Below, piece by piece: positions 8,604 through 19,914 of a stretch of DNA of 22,047 nucleotides. Source of the stretch: Ascoidea tarda (nom. inval.) (lineage: Eukaryota > Ascomycota > Saccharomycetes > Ascoideales > Ascoideaceae); assembly GCA_030560485.1 (NCBI GenBank), contig JAKTTS010000252.1:1-22047 (forward strand). Reading direction: 5' to 3'. Both the position numbers and the translations under genes were made by a program. The notes beneath the pieces were generated by a model. That model did no database searches, was not told the DNA's origin, and was given only the letters and a program-made list of their open reading frames with translations. How positions within the stretch are numbered: the stretch's first letter is position 1; the number at the start of each line of letters is the position of its first letter.

Positions 8604-9162
8604 GGTAGGTGGGTATAGTGTCAAATTGTATAACAAAGTGCTCTCATAAACAACAATCGAGAAACACAGAATTTGAACCAAACTCAGCTGGACTGTAAAT
8701 TCTTCAATTAAGTTGATTTTAGACATAGGATGAATAAATTTATCAGTAAAAAAAATTATATTAAAAACAATAAAGAAAGCCAAAAATTGGCAAGATAAAA
8801 TAAAAGTCAAAAGTCGAAAGTCAGAAGTCGAAAATTGAAAATTGAATATTTTATGAATTACATAGTTATTCAGAAATAAATGATGCATTTTGAGTTCATA
8901 TCCAATGCAATTCATGTTTTTTTGCTTTTTCTAAATCATTACCAGTATAGTAGTATGAAAAATAAAAAAAAAGAAAAAAGAAAAGAAAATTAAAAAAGAT
9001 AACAAATAATATAATATCTTTCAACAGAAAAGAATCAAGTGATTTGTTTTTGTAGTCATTAACAATTGACAATAAAATTTTCAAAATTATAAACAAAAAA
9101 TATTAAGTTTAGAAGAATATTAATAAAACTTCAACACGATCTTTTAAAAAAAAAGATTTGTT

Positions 9163-11397
9163 TTACTCAGATAAATTGTGTGAGTTTGTAGAAGTGAAAA
9201 TCCAATTTTTCCAATCTAGAGATCTAACTTCTGAATCATTAATCAATTCTAGCTCACCAATGTAACTGATAGCGTATTTGAGTAATTCAATTGTTTCTGC
9301 TAGAATTTCCTCTTTACTTTTACTAGCGTTAGTTAATGAATCATTGATAACAATGGTTTTAATTCTATTAAAATTAGCGATTTTGGATAGTTTAACTCCT
9401 CCAGTTTCAACATTCATTAATTTTCTCAAGTATGTGTCTTTTATTAGATTTTCAAAAGAAAAATAGTAAGATAATTGTGTAATCATCAATGATAATCTTT
9501 CATCATAGACCTGAGGAAGATAAACTGGAGAAAATACTAGTGGTTGCAAATGAGCTAATTGTGAAACTTGATTTAGTTGATTTAATGGGTTGTATTGACT
9601 GAATTGAGGTAAATTATTGATATTGGATATAGAATCATAAGGAGGTATGTTATCTGGACTAATAGGGGTGTAATCATTTGAGTCATAATTTAAAGGGGAT
9701 TTTGAAGAAGTTCTTTTTTTAGTGTCAGAAATGTTATAATCATTTTTAAAAGATTTAGAGCTGTTGCTGTTATCACTAAAACTTCTAGCCGAAATATTGT
9801 TATTATTTCCGGTAGGATTCAAAGCGGTTGTATATATTGGGGAAAATTGGATAGGACTGATAACATTTGGGGATAGTATAGTGTTTGGATAAAATGGATT
9901 TGGAGTAATGTAAGATTGAGCAGGGGGGATATCTGGAATTCGATAAGGACTATAAAAGGGATTGATCGTATAAGAATTTCTATTGTAACGATTATTATTT
10001 TTGTTACTAGTGGTTTCATTATTGTTATTGCTGTCGATGTTGTTGGTGTTGGTGTTGGTGTTGGTGTTGGTGTTGGTGTTGGTGTTGGTGTTGTTATTGG
10101 CACTATTATTATTGTTATTGTTGTTAGTAGCGCTATTATTATTATTATTATTATGGTTGTTGTTGTTGTTGTTGTATTTATTTGTGTAATTTTGGCGGTC
10201 AAAGGAACGACGTTGATGGTGAGTTTTATTATATTTGTTGAATTGATGGTTATTGTATTTTGGGTTTGTATTATCGTTATTATAGGAGCGTTTATAATTT
10301 GAATTTGTATTTGTACTTGAGGTATTTTTGGGCTTATAATTGTCAGGAGATTTATCGACCGGTTTTTGGATATGGTTTGTGTTGGTGTCTTTATCAACTT
10401 TGTGAGAGACGTCTTGGGTGGGAAGAGGGTTTGAAGGCTCAGAATCGGAATTGGACAAAATTGAGAGATTTTCGTTTGATTTTTTATTGAAGTTGGTATC
10501 AATGGAGAGGTTTTCAAAAGCATCGTTGAGATTTGATTTTTTTATTTGAATTTGATTTTTATTTGCAGAAATAGAACCGGAAGTGGAAGATATTTTTTTG
10601 GTAAAGAGAGGGATGGGAGGTAAATTTGGAGAGGAATTTGGTTTTTTGAATTGAGATTTATCTTTTTTATTGTTGGTATGATTGAAGTCATTTTTTGGAT
10701 TAATTGAATCTTTTTTTAAATTAGATGAATCTTTTTTTGAATCATTTGAATTTGAATCATTATTTGGGATATTTGATTCATTTGAGATGAGATTAGGATT
10801 GGATTGAGATTGTTTTTTTTTGTTTTGTTTTTGTTTTTGTTTTGATTTTTTGTCTTTAGTTGTGGGAAACAATTCGATTTCAGCATCAGGATAAGGAATC
10901 CATTTTTGATTTTTTGAATATTTGAGTTTTTGTTTTGACATTGTAGAGTTTTTATTAGTGTTATTAGTGTTATTAGTGTTATTGGTGTTATTGGTATTAT
11001 TGGTATTATTGGTGTTATTAATATTGGTAGTATTGTTGGCGTTATTATTTGAGGTGGATGTATTTTGATGTTGTATCTGTTCTGAAGTATTGAGGATTTG
11101 TTTGTGATTTGAAATATCGGAAATGGTGATGTTGTTATTAGAGATATCGATATTAGGAGCCAAAATATTTTGATTTGGAATTGATTGAGATAGTTTTCTC
11201 TTTGTCCATGGGTTTTCCTTTGGAGGAGGAGCAGGTAAAAGGATTGAATGAGAAGAATGGGAGATAGAGGAAGAAAGGTTGGAGATAATAGAATTAGTTA
11301 TGAGCTCATCAGTATTTGAAGTGATGGCAGAGGTTGAGTTAGTGGAAGGATTTGTATTAGCTGAATTAGATAAATTAGATAAATTGGTGGAAGACAT
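9163..11397 (-). CDS. SRO9: La-motif RNA-binding protein of the Sro9/Slf1 (LARP) type
   Basis: The 744-residue product ends in a La motif at about residues 633-722 (LMITQLSYYFSFENLIKDTY, LRKLMNVETGG, LSKIANFNRIK), the winged-helix RNA-binding fold of La-related proteins. In budding yeast the non-La members are Sro9 and Slf1, cytoplasmic, polysome-associated mRNA-binding proteins. Upstream are short conserved-looking islands, ENPWTKRKLSQSIP (about residues 60-75) and KWIPYPDAEIELFP, in a long disordered region rich in Asn, Ser, Thr and Lys with tracts of NNT and TN repeats. At 744 residues it is much longer than Sro9 (434). The La motif lies only some 20 residues from the C-terminus and no RRM follows. 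The start is the ATG at 11397; the open frame goes on upstream without another ATG through an 8-bp repeat. Orthology to SRO9 rather than SLF1 cannot be told from sequence alone. Confidence 0.85.
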   Translation of the reverse strand: MSSTNLSNLSNSANTNPSTNSTSAITSNTDELITNSIISNLSSSISHSSHSILLPAPPPKENPWTKRKLSQSIPNQNILAPNIDISNNNITISDISNHKQILNTSEQIQHQNTSTSNNNANNTTNINNTNNTNNTNNTNNTNNTNNTNKNSTMSKQKLKYSKNQKWIPYPDAEIELFPTTKDKKSKQKQKQNKKKQSQSNPNLISNESNIPNNDSNSNDSKKDSSNLKKDSINPKNDFNHTNNKKDKSQFKKPNSSPNLPPIPLFTKKISSTSGSISANKNQIQIKKSNLNDAFENLSIDTNFNKKSNENLSILSNSDSEPSNPLPTQDVSHKVDKDTNTNHIQKPVDKSPDNYKPKNTSSTNTNSNYKRSYNNDNTNPKYNNHQFNKYNKTHHQRRSFDRQNYTNKYNNNNNNHNNNNNNSATNNNNNNNSANNNTNTNTNTNTNTNTNTNNIDSNNNNETTSNKNNNRYNRNSYTINPFYSPYRIPDIPPAQSYITPNPFYPNTILSPNVISPIQFSPIYTTALNPTGNNNNISARSFSDNSNSSKSFKNDYNISDTKKRTSSKSPLNYDSNDYTPISPDNIPPYDSISNINNLPQFSQYNPLNQLNQVSQLAHLQPLVFSPVYLPQVYDERLSLMITQLSYYFSFENLIKDTYLRKLMNVETGGVKLSKIANFNRIKTIVINDSLTNASKSKEEILAETIELLKYAISYIGELELINDSEVRSLDWKNWIFTSTNSHNLSE
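10040..10093. repeat. Hexamer GGTGTT array coding for Thr-Asn repeats
   Basis: About nine GGTGTT units lie in the La-motif gene and encode a (Thr-Asn)n tract on the minus strand. They are flanked by TTA/TTG triplet runs coding for poly-Asn. Confidence 0.85.
10949..11035. repeat. 9-bp array coding for Asn-Thr-Asn repeats
   Basis: A degenerate 9-bp unit (TTAGTGTTA / TTGGTATTA) is repeated eight or more times and encodes Asn-Asn-Thr units in the N-terminal half of the La-motif protein. Confidence 0.8.
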
Positions 11398-11402
11398 TTT
11401 AA

Positions 11403-11466
11403 AATGAAATAATGAAATAATGATATAATGATATAATGATATAACGAAATAATGAAACAATGAAAT
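11403..11466. repeat. Octamer array (AATGAAAT / AATGATAT, eight copies) in the leader of the La-motif gene
   Basis: Eight consecutive 8-bp units begin 6 bp upstream of the start codon: two AATGAAAT, three AATGATAT, then AACGAAAT, AATGAAAC and AATGAAAT. On the coding strand this makes a pyrimidine-rich leader (ATTTCATT type). Confidence 0.88.
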
Positions 11467-12412
11467 TGATAAAAGCACAATAGATGCTGGACCTAGAGTG
11501 GATTAAAGATAGAAGGTGAAGTGAGAAATATTATAATTAAATAACAGACCAAAATTGAAATGAACAGAAGTTAAGCGCCGATATAAAAATAGTAAGTATG
11601 AATAAAAAAACAGAAAACCAAAAATAATTGGGAGAAATAGAATAGGATGAATAAATGAAAACTGAGAAAGCCAAAATAAATGGAGAGTGTTTCCTTTGAT
11701 GTGTTTGATGTGAAGATCAAGAGAATCAGGTTTGAAGAAAGGAGAAATAGTTATTTGGTGGTGATTTGGAGATGGTTTGGTGATTTGAGATGAATTTAAG
11801 ATGAATTTCAAATGAAGTTACGCAGTTAAGATCAAGTTGGGCTGGAGGCGAATTGCGAGAAATTGAGATGGAAGTAAGACAGTGTGGGGGCTTTAGAAAT
11901 GCGGTCGGTTCTAGCGGTCGAAGCAGCTTCACAGTTTGTGGAAGCACGATGAGGAGCACGAGGAGAAGCAGAGGCACCACAGGAAGCACAAGCAGCGGCC
12001 TTGAAAACAGCGGCTCTGAAAGCACGTTCTTTGGCCGCAGCTCTTCTCCGAATCCAGCCCGGCCACTTCTGACCAGTGGTGTGGGTGCGCAGAAGTCAGG
12101 TGATCAGATTCTGCACGTGAGTTTACGTCCGGCGTGCATCCGGTCCGTTGATCTGCTGCAGATCCGGTTATCACTTATCGGCGGCTGTTATCTCAACTAA
12201 TCACGCAGCTGCTGCACTTCGAATTCGGAAGAAGACGTTATCGCATCTTGCTGTCCAATCACAGCATGCACTCGCGTTGCTTTTCTGCTGCAAGATAGTC
12301 TTTCTTCCCAGAACTCTATCTTTTCACTAACTGCCATATATTTCTATCTTATTTCTCATGTTCCTGAATTCAATCACTCAATCCTCCAGACTTTCTTGCT
12401 CTACCCAAATTC

Positions 12413-12420
12413 TATATATA
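12413..12420 (+). promoter_or_regulatory. Possible TATA box of VHC1 copy A
   Basis: TATATATA lies 322 bp upstream of the start codon. If used, it implies a leader of about 250 bp. Confidence 0.35.
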
Positions 12421-12741
12421 CCAATTGTCCTTCTTTGTTTTTCTCCCACTTCGAAAGTCAAACTTACCACTCCCCAATCTTCTCCCACCTCATTTTTTCA
12501 AACAAAGCTTAAAAAACAAAAATTCAAAAACCAAAAAACGACAAAACCAAGACCAAAACTTAAAAATCGCTTTTCCATCTCTTATTATTTAATTCACTTG
12601 CTACCTTGCTACCCAATTAAATCGTCATCCCATATTCATCATCATATAGTCTGTTACCAAACAGTTGATAATTAACAACTAATTGACAAATACTAATCGA
12701 TAATTGCTAATCAATACTGATCTGTCCCGACATTCAATTTC

Positions 12742-15700
12742 ATGACTAAAATAAAAGATTCCTCTCACCTACTACCCAATAGTAATGTCACTTATGGCTC
12801 AATAAATAATGCTCATCTCAATAACAATGTCCTCTCTAATAACAATATCAACCTTCCTTCTAACACTAGATTATTTCCTAATAATGATATTAGAAACCTA
12901 AGAAGAAACACAGTAATAGTAACAAAAAATTTCATTAAAAAGGATAACCAACTCAAAAAATCTCTCTCTGCTTCGAATAAATTGGGCACTTTCGACGGTG
13001 TATTTATCCCAACTTCTTTAAATGTCTTATCAATTTTAATGTTCCTACGTTTTGGCTTTCTAATAGGTCAATTGGGTATTTTGTTGTCCATCGCTACTTT
13101 GGTTTTATGCTATGTTATAAATTTGCTAACCACTCTATCCATCTCAGCTATTGCTACAAATGGCACTGTAAGAACCGGCGGTGCTTATTACATGATCTCA
13201 AGATCTTTAGGTCCTGAATTTGGTGGGTCCATTGGTCTTGTATTTTTCATTGGCCAGGTCCTCAATTCCTCATTAAATGTCGTTGGTTTGGTTGAACCTT
13301 TATTGATCAATTTTGGTTCTTCAAATGGGATATTACTAAGAATATTGCCTGATTCTTCTTACTGGACTTTTTTTTATTCTACTACAATTTTGTTTCTATG
13401 CACTTGTATCAGTGCTGTTGGCTCTTCTTTGGTCAGTGCGGCTGGTTCCTTATTCTTTCTTTTACTAATGTGTGCCAATATCTCAATTCCCTTATCCACT
13501 CTTTTCGTAAAACCCTTTCAAATCCCTGATTTGAATTCCTTCTATTCTGGTCCATCTTGGGAAACCTTTTCAAATAATTTATTTCCAAACTTCACTCGAG
13601 GTGCCGCTGGCTCTCAATTGCCTGGCAAGGAAACATTTAATGATTTATTTGGTATTTTTTTTCCTGCAACCGCTGGTATTCTAGCAGGCGCTGCAATGTC
13701 TGGCTCTTTAAGAAAACCTTCAAAATCAATTCCAAAAGGGACTCTCTGGGGTTTGCTACTAACTTTTGTTTGCTATTCTATAGTAATAATGGCTTTAGGC
13801 ATCTCAGTACCAAGAGACTTGCTATATAAAGATGTCCAGATTATCCAGACAATTAATATCTCTGGAGTCATCATAATCTTAGGCGAACTATCCACCTCTT
13901 TATTTTCCGTCATTTGTGGTGTGGTAGGCGCTTCATATTTATTTGAAGCCATAGCTAATGACGAAATTATCCCTGGCCTTCAAAATTTTAGAACAAATAA
14001 AGACGGCTCTTCCTCAAAATATTCCATTTTTTTATCCTGGTTTTTATGTCAACTTTTCCTCCTATCAGATGTTAATCAAATTGCTACTTTCATCACAATG
14101 GCCTTTTTGATGACTTTCATCGTGACAAATTTTGCTTGCTTTTTATTAAAATTATCTTCGGCTCCTAATTTTAGACCAAGTTTCAAATATTTCAGTGCTC
14201 TAACTGCTTTAATCGGCTCAATTGCCGGAATAATTGCAATGTTTATAGTAGATGGTATCTCTGCTACAATGGTCATTGTTTTCTTGATTATTCTATTTGT
14301 ATTGATTCATTATACTTGTCCTCCCAAATCATGGGGTGATGTATCTCAATCACTAATCTATCATCAAGTTCGAAAATACTTACTAAGATTAAGACAGGAT
14401 AATGTGAAATATTGGAGACCACAGATACTATTACTAGTTGACAATCCCAGGACAAGCTGGAATCTCATACAATTTTGTAACAGCTTGAAAAAAGGTGGGT
14501 TATACATTCTTGGCCATGTATTGGTTAACAAGAATAACTATTCAAACGGGATTGCAAACGGAACTGAAAATGACAGTGATTTGGATCCAATTTTCTTTAA
14601 AGAATATGAAAAACAAAGAAATTCATGGATACAGTTAAGAGACTTGATGAATATCAAGTCTTTTATTCAAATCAATTTGGATTCAAGTGTCATTTGGGGA
14701 GTTCGAAATGTCTTCACAGGTTCTGGCTTGGGTGGAATGAAACCCAATATAGTTGTTTTGGGCTTTTTTGATCTAAGTTCTTATAGAGATTTAAATTTTA
14801 ATAAATTGAAAAAATTAGATCACTCAATTACTTTGAATATAAATAACTGTGAAAGAACAAGAGCAGGGTTTTTAAATCAAGTTAAAATTGACATTGAAAC
14901 ACTACCAACAGACCATTGTAGAATTGAAGAAAAAATTAAAATTACTGAATGGGTCCATATAATTGAAGATTTATTGTTGTTAAAGGCCAATGTGGCTATT
15001 GCAAAGGGTTTTCCGAGATTGAATTTTCCGTCAGAAAATGTCGATTATGAACTATCGAATAAGAAAAAGAAAATTATTGATCTATATCCAATTCAAATGT
15101 CCGCTGAAATTGGGGACGAATCGGGTACAAAAGCAGCATTGAGTACAAATTTCGATACATATGCATTGATATTGCAATTGGGAGCAATATTGACAACTGT
15201 TCCCAGATGGAAAAGGACACATCGATTGAGAGTGGTTGTATTTGTTGAGTATTTAGATGATGTGGAAGAAGAAACTAAAAGAATTAAAGAATTGATATCA
15301 ATATTAAGAATCAAAGCAGAAATTATTGTGCGGTGTTTTAATTCCGGGGATTTTGGTACTTATAACTATATTTGCAAAGGAGATAAAAATGATAAGAAAA
15401 TTGTTGAAAAAGTCAATTTGCAATTAAAGAAGGATGAATGGTGGTTAACGCTTAAAAAGATTCGAAATAGTAATAATTTTCAGTTATTAAAAGAAGGAAA
15501 AAATGAAGGAGAATTAGAATCAGAGCAAGAAATGTTGCTAGAGGAACTACCTACGGCGGCATTATTACAAAGAACTAAAACACACTCAAAAACATTTTTT
15601 AAAAGAGATCGGAAATTGAGTCTACCAAATCTTCAAAGAATGGGCATCAATTTCAATATGAGAACAAATAAGATATCGAATGCTGATTTTTTTCAAGCAG

Positions 15701-16575
15701 TTTATTCAGATTCAGAAAATTCAGAGGATGAATTTACATCGGGGTCAGCATATGACAGTGATTCCTCTGTAGATAGTATACCTCACGTATCAAACCAAGG
15801 GACAGACTCAATAAAAAGAAGCAAAACATTCGGTGGAGATGTTGTAAGACCCCCAGCGGTTCCGTATGTTAAGAATCCACGAACATTATTCCGAAATCAA
15901 AGAAGACTTTCCAATGAGTCAATAGATTTCAGAAGTACATTGAAAGACAAGAGGATTCCAAACCACAACAAACAACCATCGACAGCTAGCTTGCAGCCGG
16001 CACCAAAACTATCAAGAGAAAGCAGTTTTCAGTCGTTTGCAGGATCACTAAGAAAAGGCGGAAGACCTAATTTTTCATCGCAAGCTATGCCCAATTCACA
16101 TGTGGTTGAAGATGCCTCAGGAAATGAACCATCGATCATGTTTGTCAGCGATGGGGACTCAGTGAACAAGACACCAAGTATCAGATCGGGGAAAAAGAAG
16201 ACAGTGTCAATCGCTACACCAGAGAATAGAAAAACTCCCCAGTCTGCGATGCCAACAGAGGTGAGTGGGAACGAAAACAACTTGACAGACAAGTCGAACG
16301 AAGAAGAGGAGGAAGAGCAGATGCTCGACTTAAATGACTTGTCGTTCAACGATCTTCCAGGAAGGTCGCAGCACTTGATCTTGAACGAGTTGATGAGAAA
16401 GACGTCGTCAGAGTCGTCGGTGATATTCACAACATTGCCTGTGCCGTTGATAGGAACACACCGAAACGAACTTGAGTCGTTGCGGTATGTGGAGACGTTG
16501 GACCTCTGGTGCGAGGGTCTTCCGCCGGTGTTGTTGATTCATTCGCGAACAATGACGGTGACGACAGCGTTGTAG
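12742..16575 (+). CDS. VHC1: Vhc1-type vacuolar K+-Cl- cotransporter (SLC12/CCC family), tandem copy A
   Basis: The 1,277-residue product is a cation-chloride cotransporter. The baker's yeast member Vhc1 (about 1,120 residues) moves K+ and Cl- across the vacuolar membrane. After a disordered N-terminus (1-80), the transport domain starts at [20 protein letters not shown] (81-100) and runs to about residue 525 with roughly 12 membrane segments. It includes the family motifs [19 protein letters not shown] (144-162) and [17 protein letters not shown] (318-334). The cytosolic half has the conserved block [20 protein letters not shown] and a second one near 798-829 ([20 protein letters not shown]). 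A Ser-rich disordered region follows, then the C-terminal module ([35 protein letters not shown]), ending MTVTTAL. The ATG at 12742 is the first in frame with homology. There is no CTG codon. Five long stretches are identical in DNA to copy B, which starts 212 bp after this stop. Confidence 0.93.
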   Translation: MTKIKDSSHLLPNSNVTYGSINNAHLNNNVLSNNNINLPSNTRLFPNNDIRNLRRNTVIVTKNFIKKDNQLKKSLSASNKLGTFDGVFIPTSLNVLSILMFLRFGFLIGQLGILLSIATLVLCYVINLLTTLSISAIATNGTVRTGGAYYMISRSLGPEFGGSIGLVFFIGQVLNSSLNVVGLVEPLLINFGSSNGILLRILPDSSYWTFFYSTTILFLCTCISAVGSSLVSAAGSLFFLLLMCANISIPLSTLFVKPFQIPDLNSFYSGPSWETFSNNLFPNFTRGAAGSQLPGKETFNDLFGIFFPATAGILAGAAMSGSLRKPSKSIPKGTLWGLLLTFVCYSIVIMALGISVPRDLLYKDVQIIQTINISGVIIILGELSTSLFSVICGVVGASYLFEAIANDEIIPGLQNFRTNKDGSSSKYSIFLSWFLCQLFLLSDVNQIATFITMAFLMTFIVTNFACFLLKLSSAPNFRPSFKYFSALTALIGSIAGIIAMFIVDGISATMVIVFLIILFVLIHYTCPPKSWGDVSQSLIYHQVRKYLLRLRQDNVKYWRPQILLLVDNPRTSWNLIQFCNSLKKGGLYILGHVLVNKNNYSNGIANGTENDSDLDPIFFKEYEKQRNSWIQLRDLMNIKSFIQINLDSSVIWGVRNVFTGSGLGGMKPNIVVLGFFDLSSYRDLNFNKLKKLDHSITLNINNCERTRAGFLNQVKIDIETLPTDHCRIEEKIKITEWVHIIEDLLLLKANVAIAKGFPRLNFPSENVDYELSNKKKKIIDLYPIQMSAEIGDESGTKAALSTNFDTYALILQLGAILTTVPRWKRTHRLRVVVFVEYLDDVEEETKRIKELISILRIKAEIIVRCFNSGDFGTYNYICKGDKNDKKIVEKVNLQLKKDEWWLTLKKIRNSNNFQLLKEGKNEGELESEQEMLLEELPTAALLQRTKTHSKTFFKRDRKLSLPNLQRMGINFNMRTNKISNADFFQAVYSDSENSEDEFTSGSAYDSDSSVDSIPHVSNQGTDSIKRSKTFGGDVVRPPAVPYVKNPRTLFRNQRRLSNESIDFRSTLKDKRIPNHNKQPSTASLQPAPKLSRESSFQSFAGSLRKGGRPNFSSQAMPNSHVVEDASGNEPSIMFVSDGDSVNKTPSIRSGKKKTVSIATPENRKTPQSAMPTEVSGNENNLTDKSNEEEEEEQMLDLNDLSFNDLPGRSQHLILNELMRKTSSESSVIFTTLPVPLIGTHRNELESLRYVETLDLWCEGLPPVLLIHSRTMTVTTAL

Positions 16576-16577
16576 TT

Positions 16578-16627
16578 GTTGACGCTCCGTTGTTGACGCA
16601 CCGGTGTTGACGCACCGGTGTTGACGC
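16578..16627. repeat. 14-bp tandem repeat between the two transporter genes
   Basis: GTTGACGC starts at 16578, 16592, 16606 and 16620, giving a 14-bp unit GTTGACGC(A/T)CCG(G/T)T in four copies. A degenerate GCTGACGC follows at 16643. The units at 16592 and 16606 end in the palindrome CACCGGTG. The array begins right after the stop of copy A and lies 160-210 bp before copy B, so it could be part of the copy B promoter. Confidence 0.88.
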
Positions 16628-16675
16628 TTTTCCGCTGCCGGTGCTGACGCTGTTGGACGTAAACACAGCACTGTG

Positions 16676-16682
16676 TATATAA
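16676..16682 (+). promoter_or_regulatory. TATA box of VHC1 copy B
   Basis: TATATAA lies 106 bp upstream of the copy B start codon, after the 14-bp repeat array. The whole spacer between the genes is only 212 bp, so the promoter of copy B must be compact or reach into the end of copy A. Confidence 0.6.
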
Positions 16683-16787
16683 GCTCCAGCACCTCCAGCT
16701 GGCAGGACTCTTTTGCTTCCTGTGTTGCACCACACCTTAGCTAACAGTATCTTCATCTATCTTGCATTTTCTCAGCATTCCTTTTCA

Positions 16788-19700
16788 ATGGCACACTTCT
16801 TTTCTGCCGAAGAATCAGCTCCTATAGCGCCAAGGGCGTTTCCTACAGGCTACGGAGCCATCAACAATTCCACCAAGAGAAGAACTGTTTCTTCCAACTC
16901 AAGAAGGGACACTAGCAAAATCATATACCAAAAGGATGATGAGCTAGAGAAACAGCTACAGAAAGCTAAAAAACTAGGCACCTTTGATGGTGTTTTTATT
17001 CCTACAACTCTCAATGTGCTATCCATTTTGATGTTTTTACGTTTTGGTTTTCTAATAGGTCAATTGGGTATTTTGTTGTCCATCGCTACTTTGGTTTTAT
17101 GCTATGTTATAAATTTGCTAACCACTCTATCCATCTCAGCTATTGCTACAAATGGCACTGTAAGAACCGGCGGTGCTTATTACATGATCTCAAGATCTTT
17201 AGGTCCTGAATTTGGTGGGTCCATTGGTCTTGTATTTTTCATTGGCCAGGTCCTCAATTCCTCATTAAATGTCGTTGGTTTGGTTGAACCTCTTTTGGCC
17301 AATTTTGGCGACACCAATGGTGTTTTTTGCAAAATTCTTCCCGAATCCTACTTTTGGCAGTTTTCTTATTCTACCATCATTTTATTCATGTGTACATGCA
17401 TCAGTTCCGTTGGCTCTTCTTTGGTCAGTGCTGCTGGTTCTTTATTTTTTGTTTTTTTAATGATAGCCACTTTGTCCATTCCCATTTCATCTCTTTTTGT
17501 TCGCCCTTTTGAGATTCCTGACTTGGATACTTTTTATTCTGGCCCATCTTGGGAAACCTTTTTAACCAACTTATTACCTAACTTCACTCAAGGTGCTGCA
17601 GGTTCTCAATTGCCTGGCAAGGAAACATTTAATGATTTATTTGGTATTTTTTTCCCTGCAACGGCTGGCATCATGGCTGGTGCCAGTATGTCTGGCTCTT
17701 TAAGAAAACCTTCAAAATCAATTCCAAAAGGGACTCTCTGGGGTTTGCTACTAACTTTTGTTTGCTACTCTTTAGTCATCATATCAATGGGAGGTTCTAT
17801 TCCAAGAGATTTATTATACAAAGATATTCAAGTCATACAAACTGTTAGTGCTTCAAGTTTTTTAATCATATTAGGTGAACTTTCATCATCTTTATTTTCA
17901 GTAATTTGTGGAGTAGTAGGAGCCTCTGATATGTTAGAGGCTATAGCTAATGACGAAATAATTCCTGGCTTAAAATTTTTTTCTTCAAAATCAAATCCAT
18001 ATTCTTCAAAATATGCTATTTTACTATCTTGGTTTTTATCTCAAGTTTTTCTATTTTCTGATGTTAACCAAATTGCCACTTTCATCACCATGGCCTTCTT
18101 AACTACTTTTATTGTGACAAATTTAGCTTGTTTCTTATTAAGATTATCATCAGCTCCTAATTTTAGACCAAGTTTCAAATATTTCAGTGCTTTAACTGCG
18201 TTAGTTGGCTGTATATCAGGAATCACTGCAATGTTTATTGTCGATATTTCTTCGGCTACAATTGTGATAATTGTAACAGTTATTTTATTCATATTAATCT
18301 ATTATACTTGTCCTCCCAAATCATGGGGTGATGTATCTCAATCACTAATCTATCATCAAGTTCGAAAATACTTACTAAGATTAAGACAGGATAATGTGAA
18401 ATATTGGAGACCACAGATACTATTACTAGTTGACAATCCCAGGACAAGCTGGAATCTCATACAATTTTGTAACAGCTTGAAAAAAGGTGGATTATATATT
18501 GTTGGTCATGTTTTACTAATGGATAAAAATCAAAATGTTTCTGATTCTCAAAATGTATTTTTCAACGAATATATCAAACAAAAAAATAGCTGGATGAAGT
18601 TAAGAGACTTGATGAATATTAAAGCATTTGTTCAAATTAATTTTGGTCCAAATATTATATGGGGAGTTCGAAATATTTACGCAGGATCGGGACTAGGAGG
18701 AATGAAACCCAATATAGTTGTATTAGGTTTTTATGATTTAAATAATTATAAAAATACAAATCAACTAAAAGTTCTCAATGAGGAGGATTATTTTAGTCTT
18801 TCAATTAAAAAGCCGAATAATAAGGGAGGTAATCATCATAATTTGAATAATAATTTGAACAAACATAAACAAGTCACATTAAATATTGAGCCACTACCGA
18901 CAGATTCATGCAGAAATGAGGAAAAAATCAAAATTACCGAATGGGTTCAAATTATTGAAGATTTAGTATTAATGCAAGCAAATGTTGCCATTGCAAAAGG
19001 ATTCAGCGATTTGAATATGCCCAATGAGATTGGAATAGGGTATAATAATGAAGAAATTTCGGAAGAAAAAAAAGGAATTATTGATTTATATCCAATTCAA
19101 ATATCGGCTGAAATTGGAGATGAGTCTGGTACAAAGGCAGCATTGAGTACAAATTTCGATACATATGCATTGATATTGCAATTGGGAGCAATATTGACAA
19201 CTGTTCCCAGATGGAAAAGGACACATCGATTAAGAATTGTTGTATTTGTTGAATACATTGAAGATGTTAAGGAAGAGTATAATAGGGTTTCATCATTGCT
19301 AACGATTTTACGAATTAAAGCTGAGATTATTGTTTTAAGTTTTAAGTCCGGAATGTTCAAAAGCTACAATTACATTTGTAAAGGAGATTTAAGTAATAAG
19401 GAAACAGTTGAGAGAATCGATTTGAAATTGAAAAACGATGAATGGTGGAGAAGTTTACAAAGACTACGAGACCCTGAGAGGTTTAATAAAAACAAAAGTA
19501 AAGATGGTGATAAAAATAAAGTTAAAAATAATGGTGATGGTGGTTTTAACGAAGAGGATGAGGATAATGGAGCTAAGTTAAAGGATGAATATGAAGAGAA
19601 TGATGAAGAGAATATTATAATAATGTTGAATAATATCAATAGGGTTCATTCCAAGAGAATATTTCGAAACCGAATGAGAAATAAGAAAATGAGTTTGCAA

Positions 19701-19877
19701 AAATTGCAAAAATTAGGGGTTAATTTCCATATGAGAACCAATAGAATATTAAATTCAAACATTGTGAATACAGTTGATCACTCTGATAGTGAAGATAGTG
19801 ATTTAGAAGACAATAGTCACAACCACAGTAATAATCACAGTAATAATCACAGTAATAATCACAGTAATAATAGAGGA

Positions 19878-19914
<37 letters not shown>

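Larger units (their letters stand above)
8404..9162. other. AT-rich intergenic spacer
   Basis: Apart from the Pol III terminator, this holds only A-rich low-complexity DNA: a TAAAAAA array at 8565-8603 and degenerate AAAGTCGA-like repeats at about 8801-8848. A 146-codon ATG frame on the minus strand (8475-8915) is rejected as a coding gene (see rejected items). The 3' end of the La-motif gene lies at its right. Confidence 0.55.
11398..12741. promoter_or_regulatory. Divergent intergenic region between the La-motif gene and VHC1 copy A
   Basis: I see no gene here. From about 11880 to 12310 the base composition rises sharply; I count 100 G+C in the 180 bases 12001-12180. The island holds a CACGTG at 12114-12119, three TCCGG words between 12128 and 12166, a perfect inverted repeat GATCTGC-T-GCAGATC (12150-12164), a longer-spaced pair ACTTCTG/CAGAAGT (12065-12071 and 12090-12096) and a CCAAT at 12255-12259. 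From about 12300 to 12741 the plus strand is C/T- and A-rich and probably forms the VHC1 leader. Confidence 0.5.

Noticed and set aside
8475-8915. 146-codon ATG frame on the minus strand, strongly hydrophobic
   Set aside because: Its Phe/Tyr/Leu runs come directly from TAAAAAA-type repeats and AT-rich DNA read on the other strand; no membrane-protein motif or homology is recognisable.
11929-12174. Overlapping open frames on both strands in the G+C-rich island before VHC1 copy A
   Set aside because: Open frames on both strands of the same G+C-rich stretch are expected when stop codons are scarce; the Cys/Ser/Arg-rich products look like no known protein.
16408-16756. Minus-strand open frames across the end of copy A and the spacer
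   Set aside because: They mirror the G+C-rich 3' coding end and the 14-bp repeat on the other strand; no plausible independent gene.
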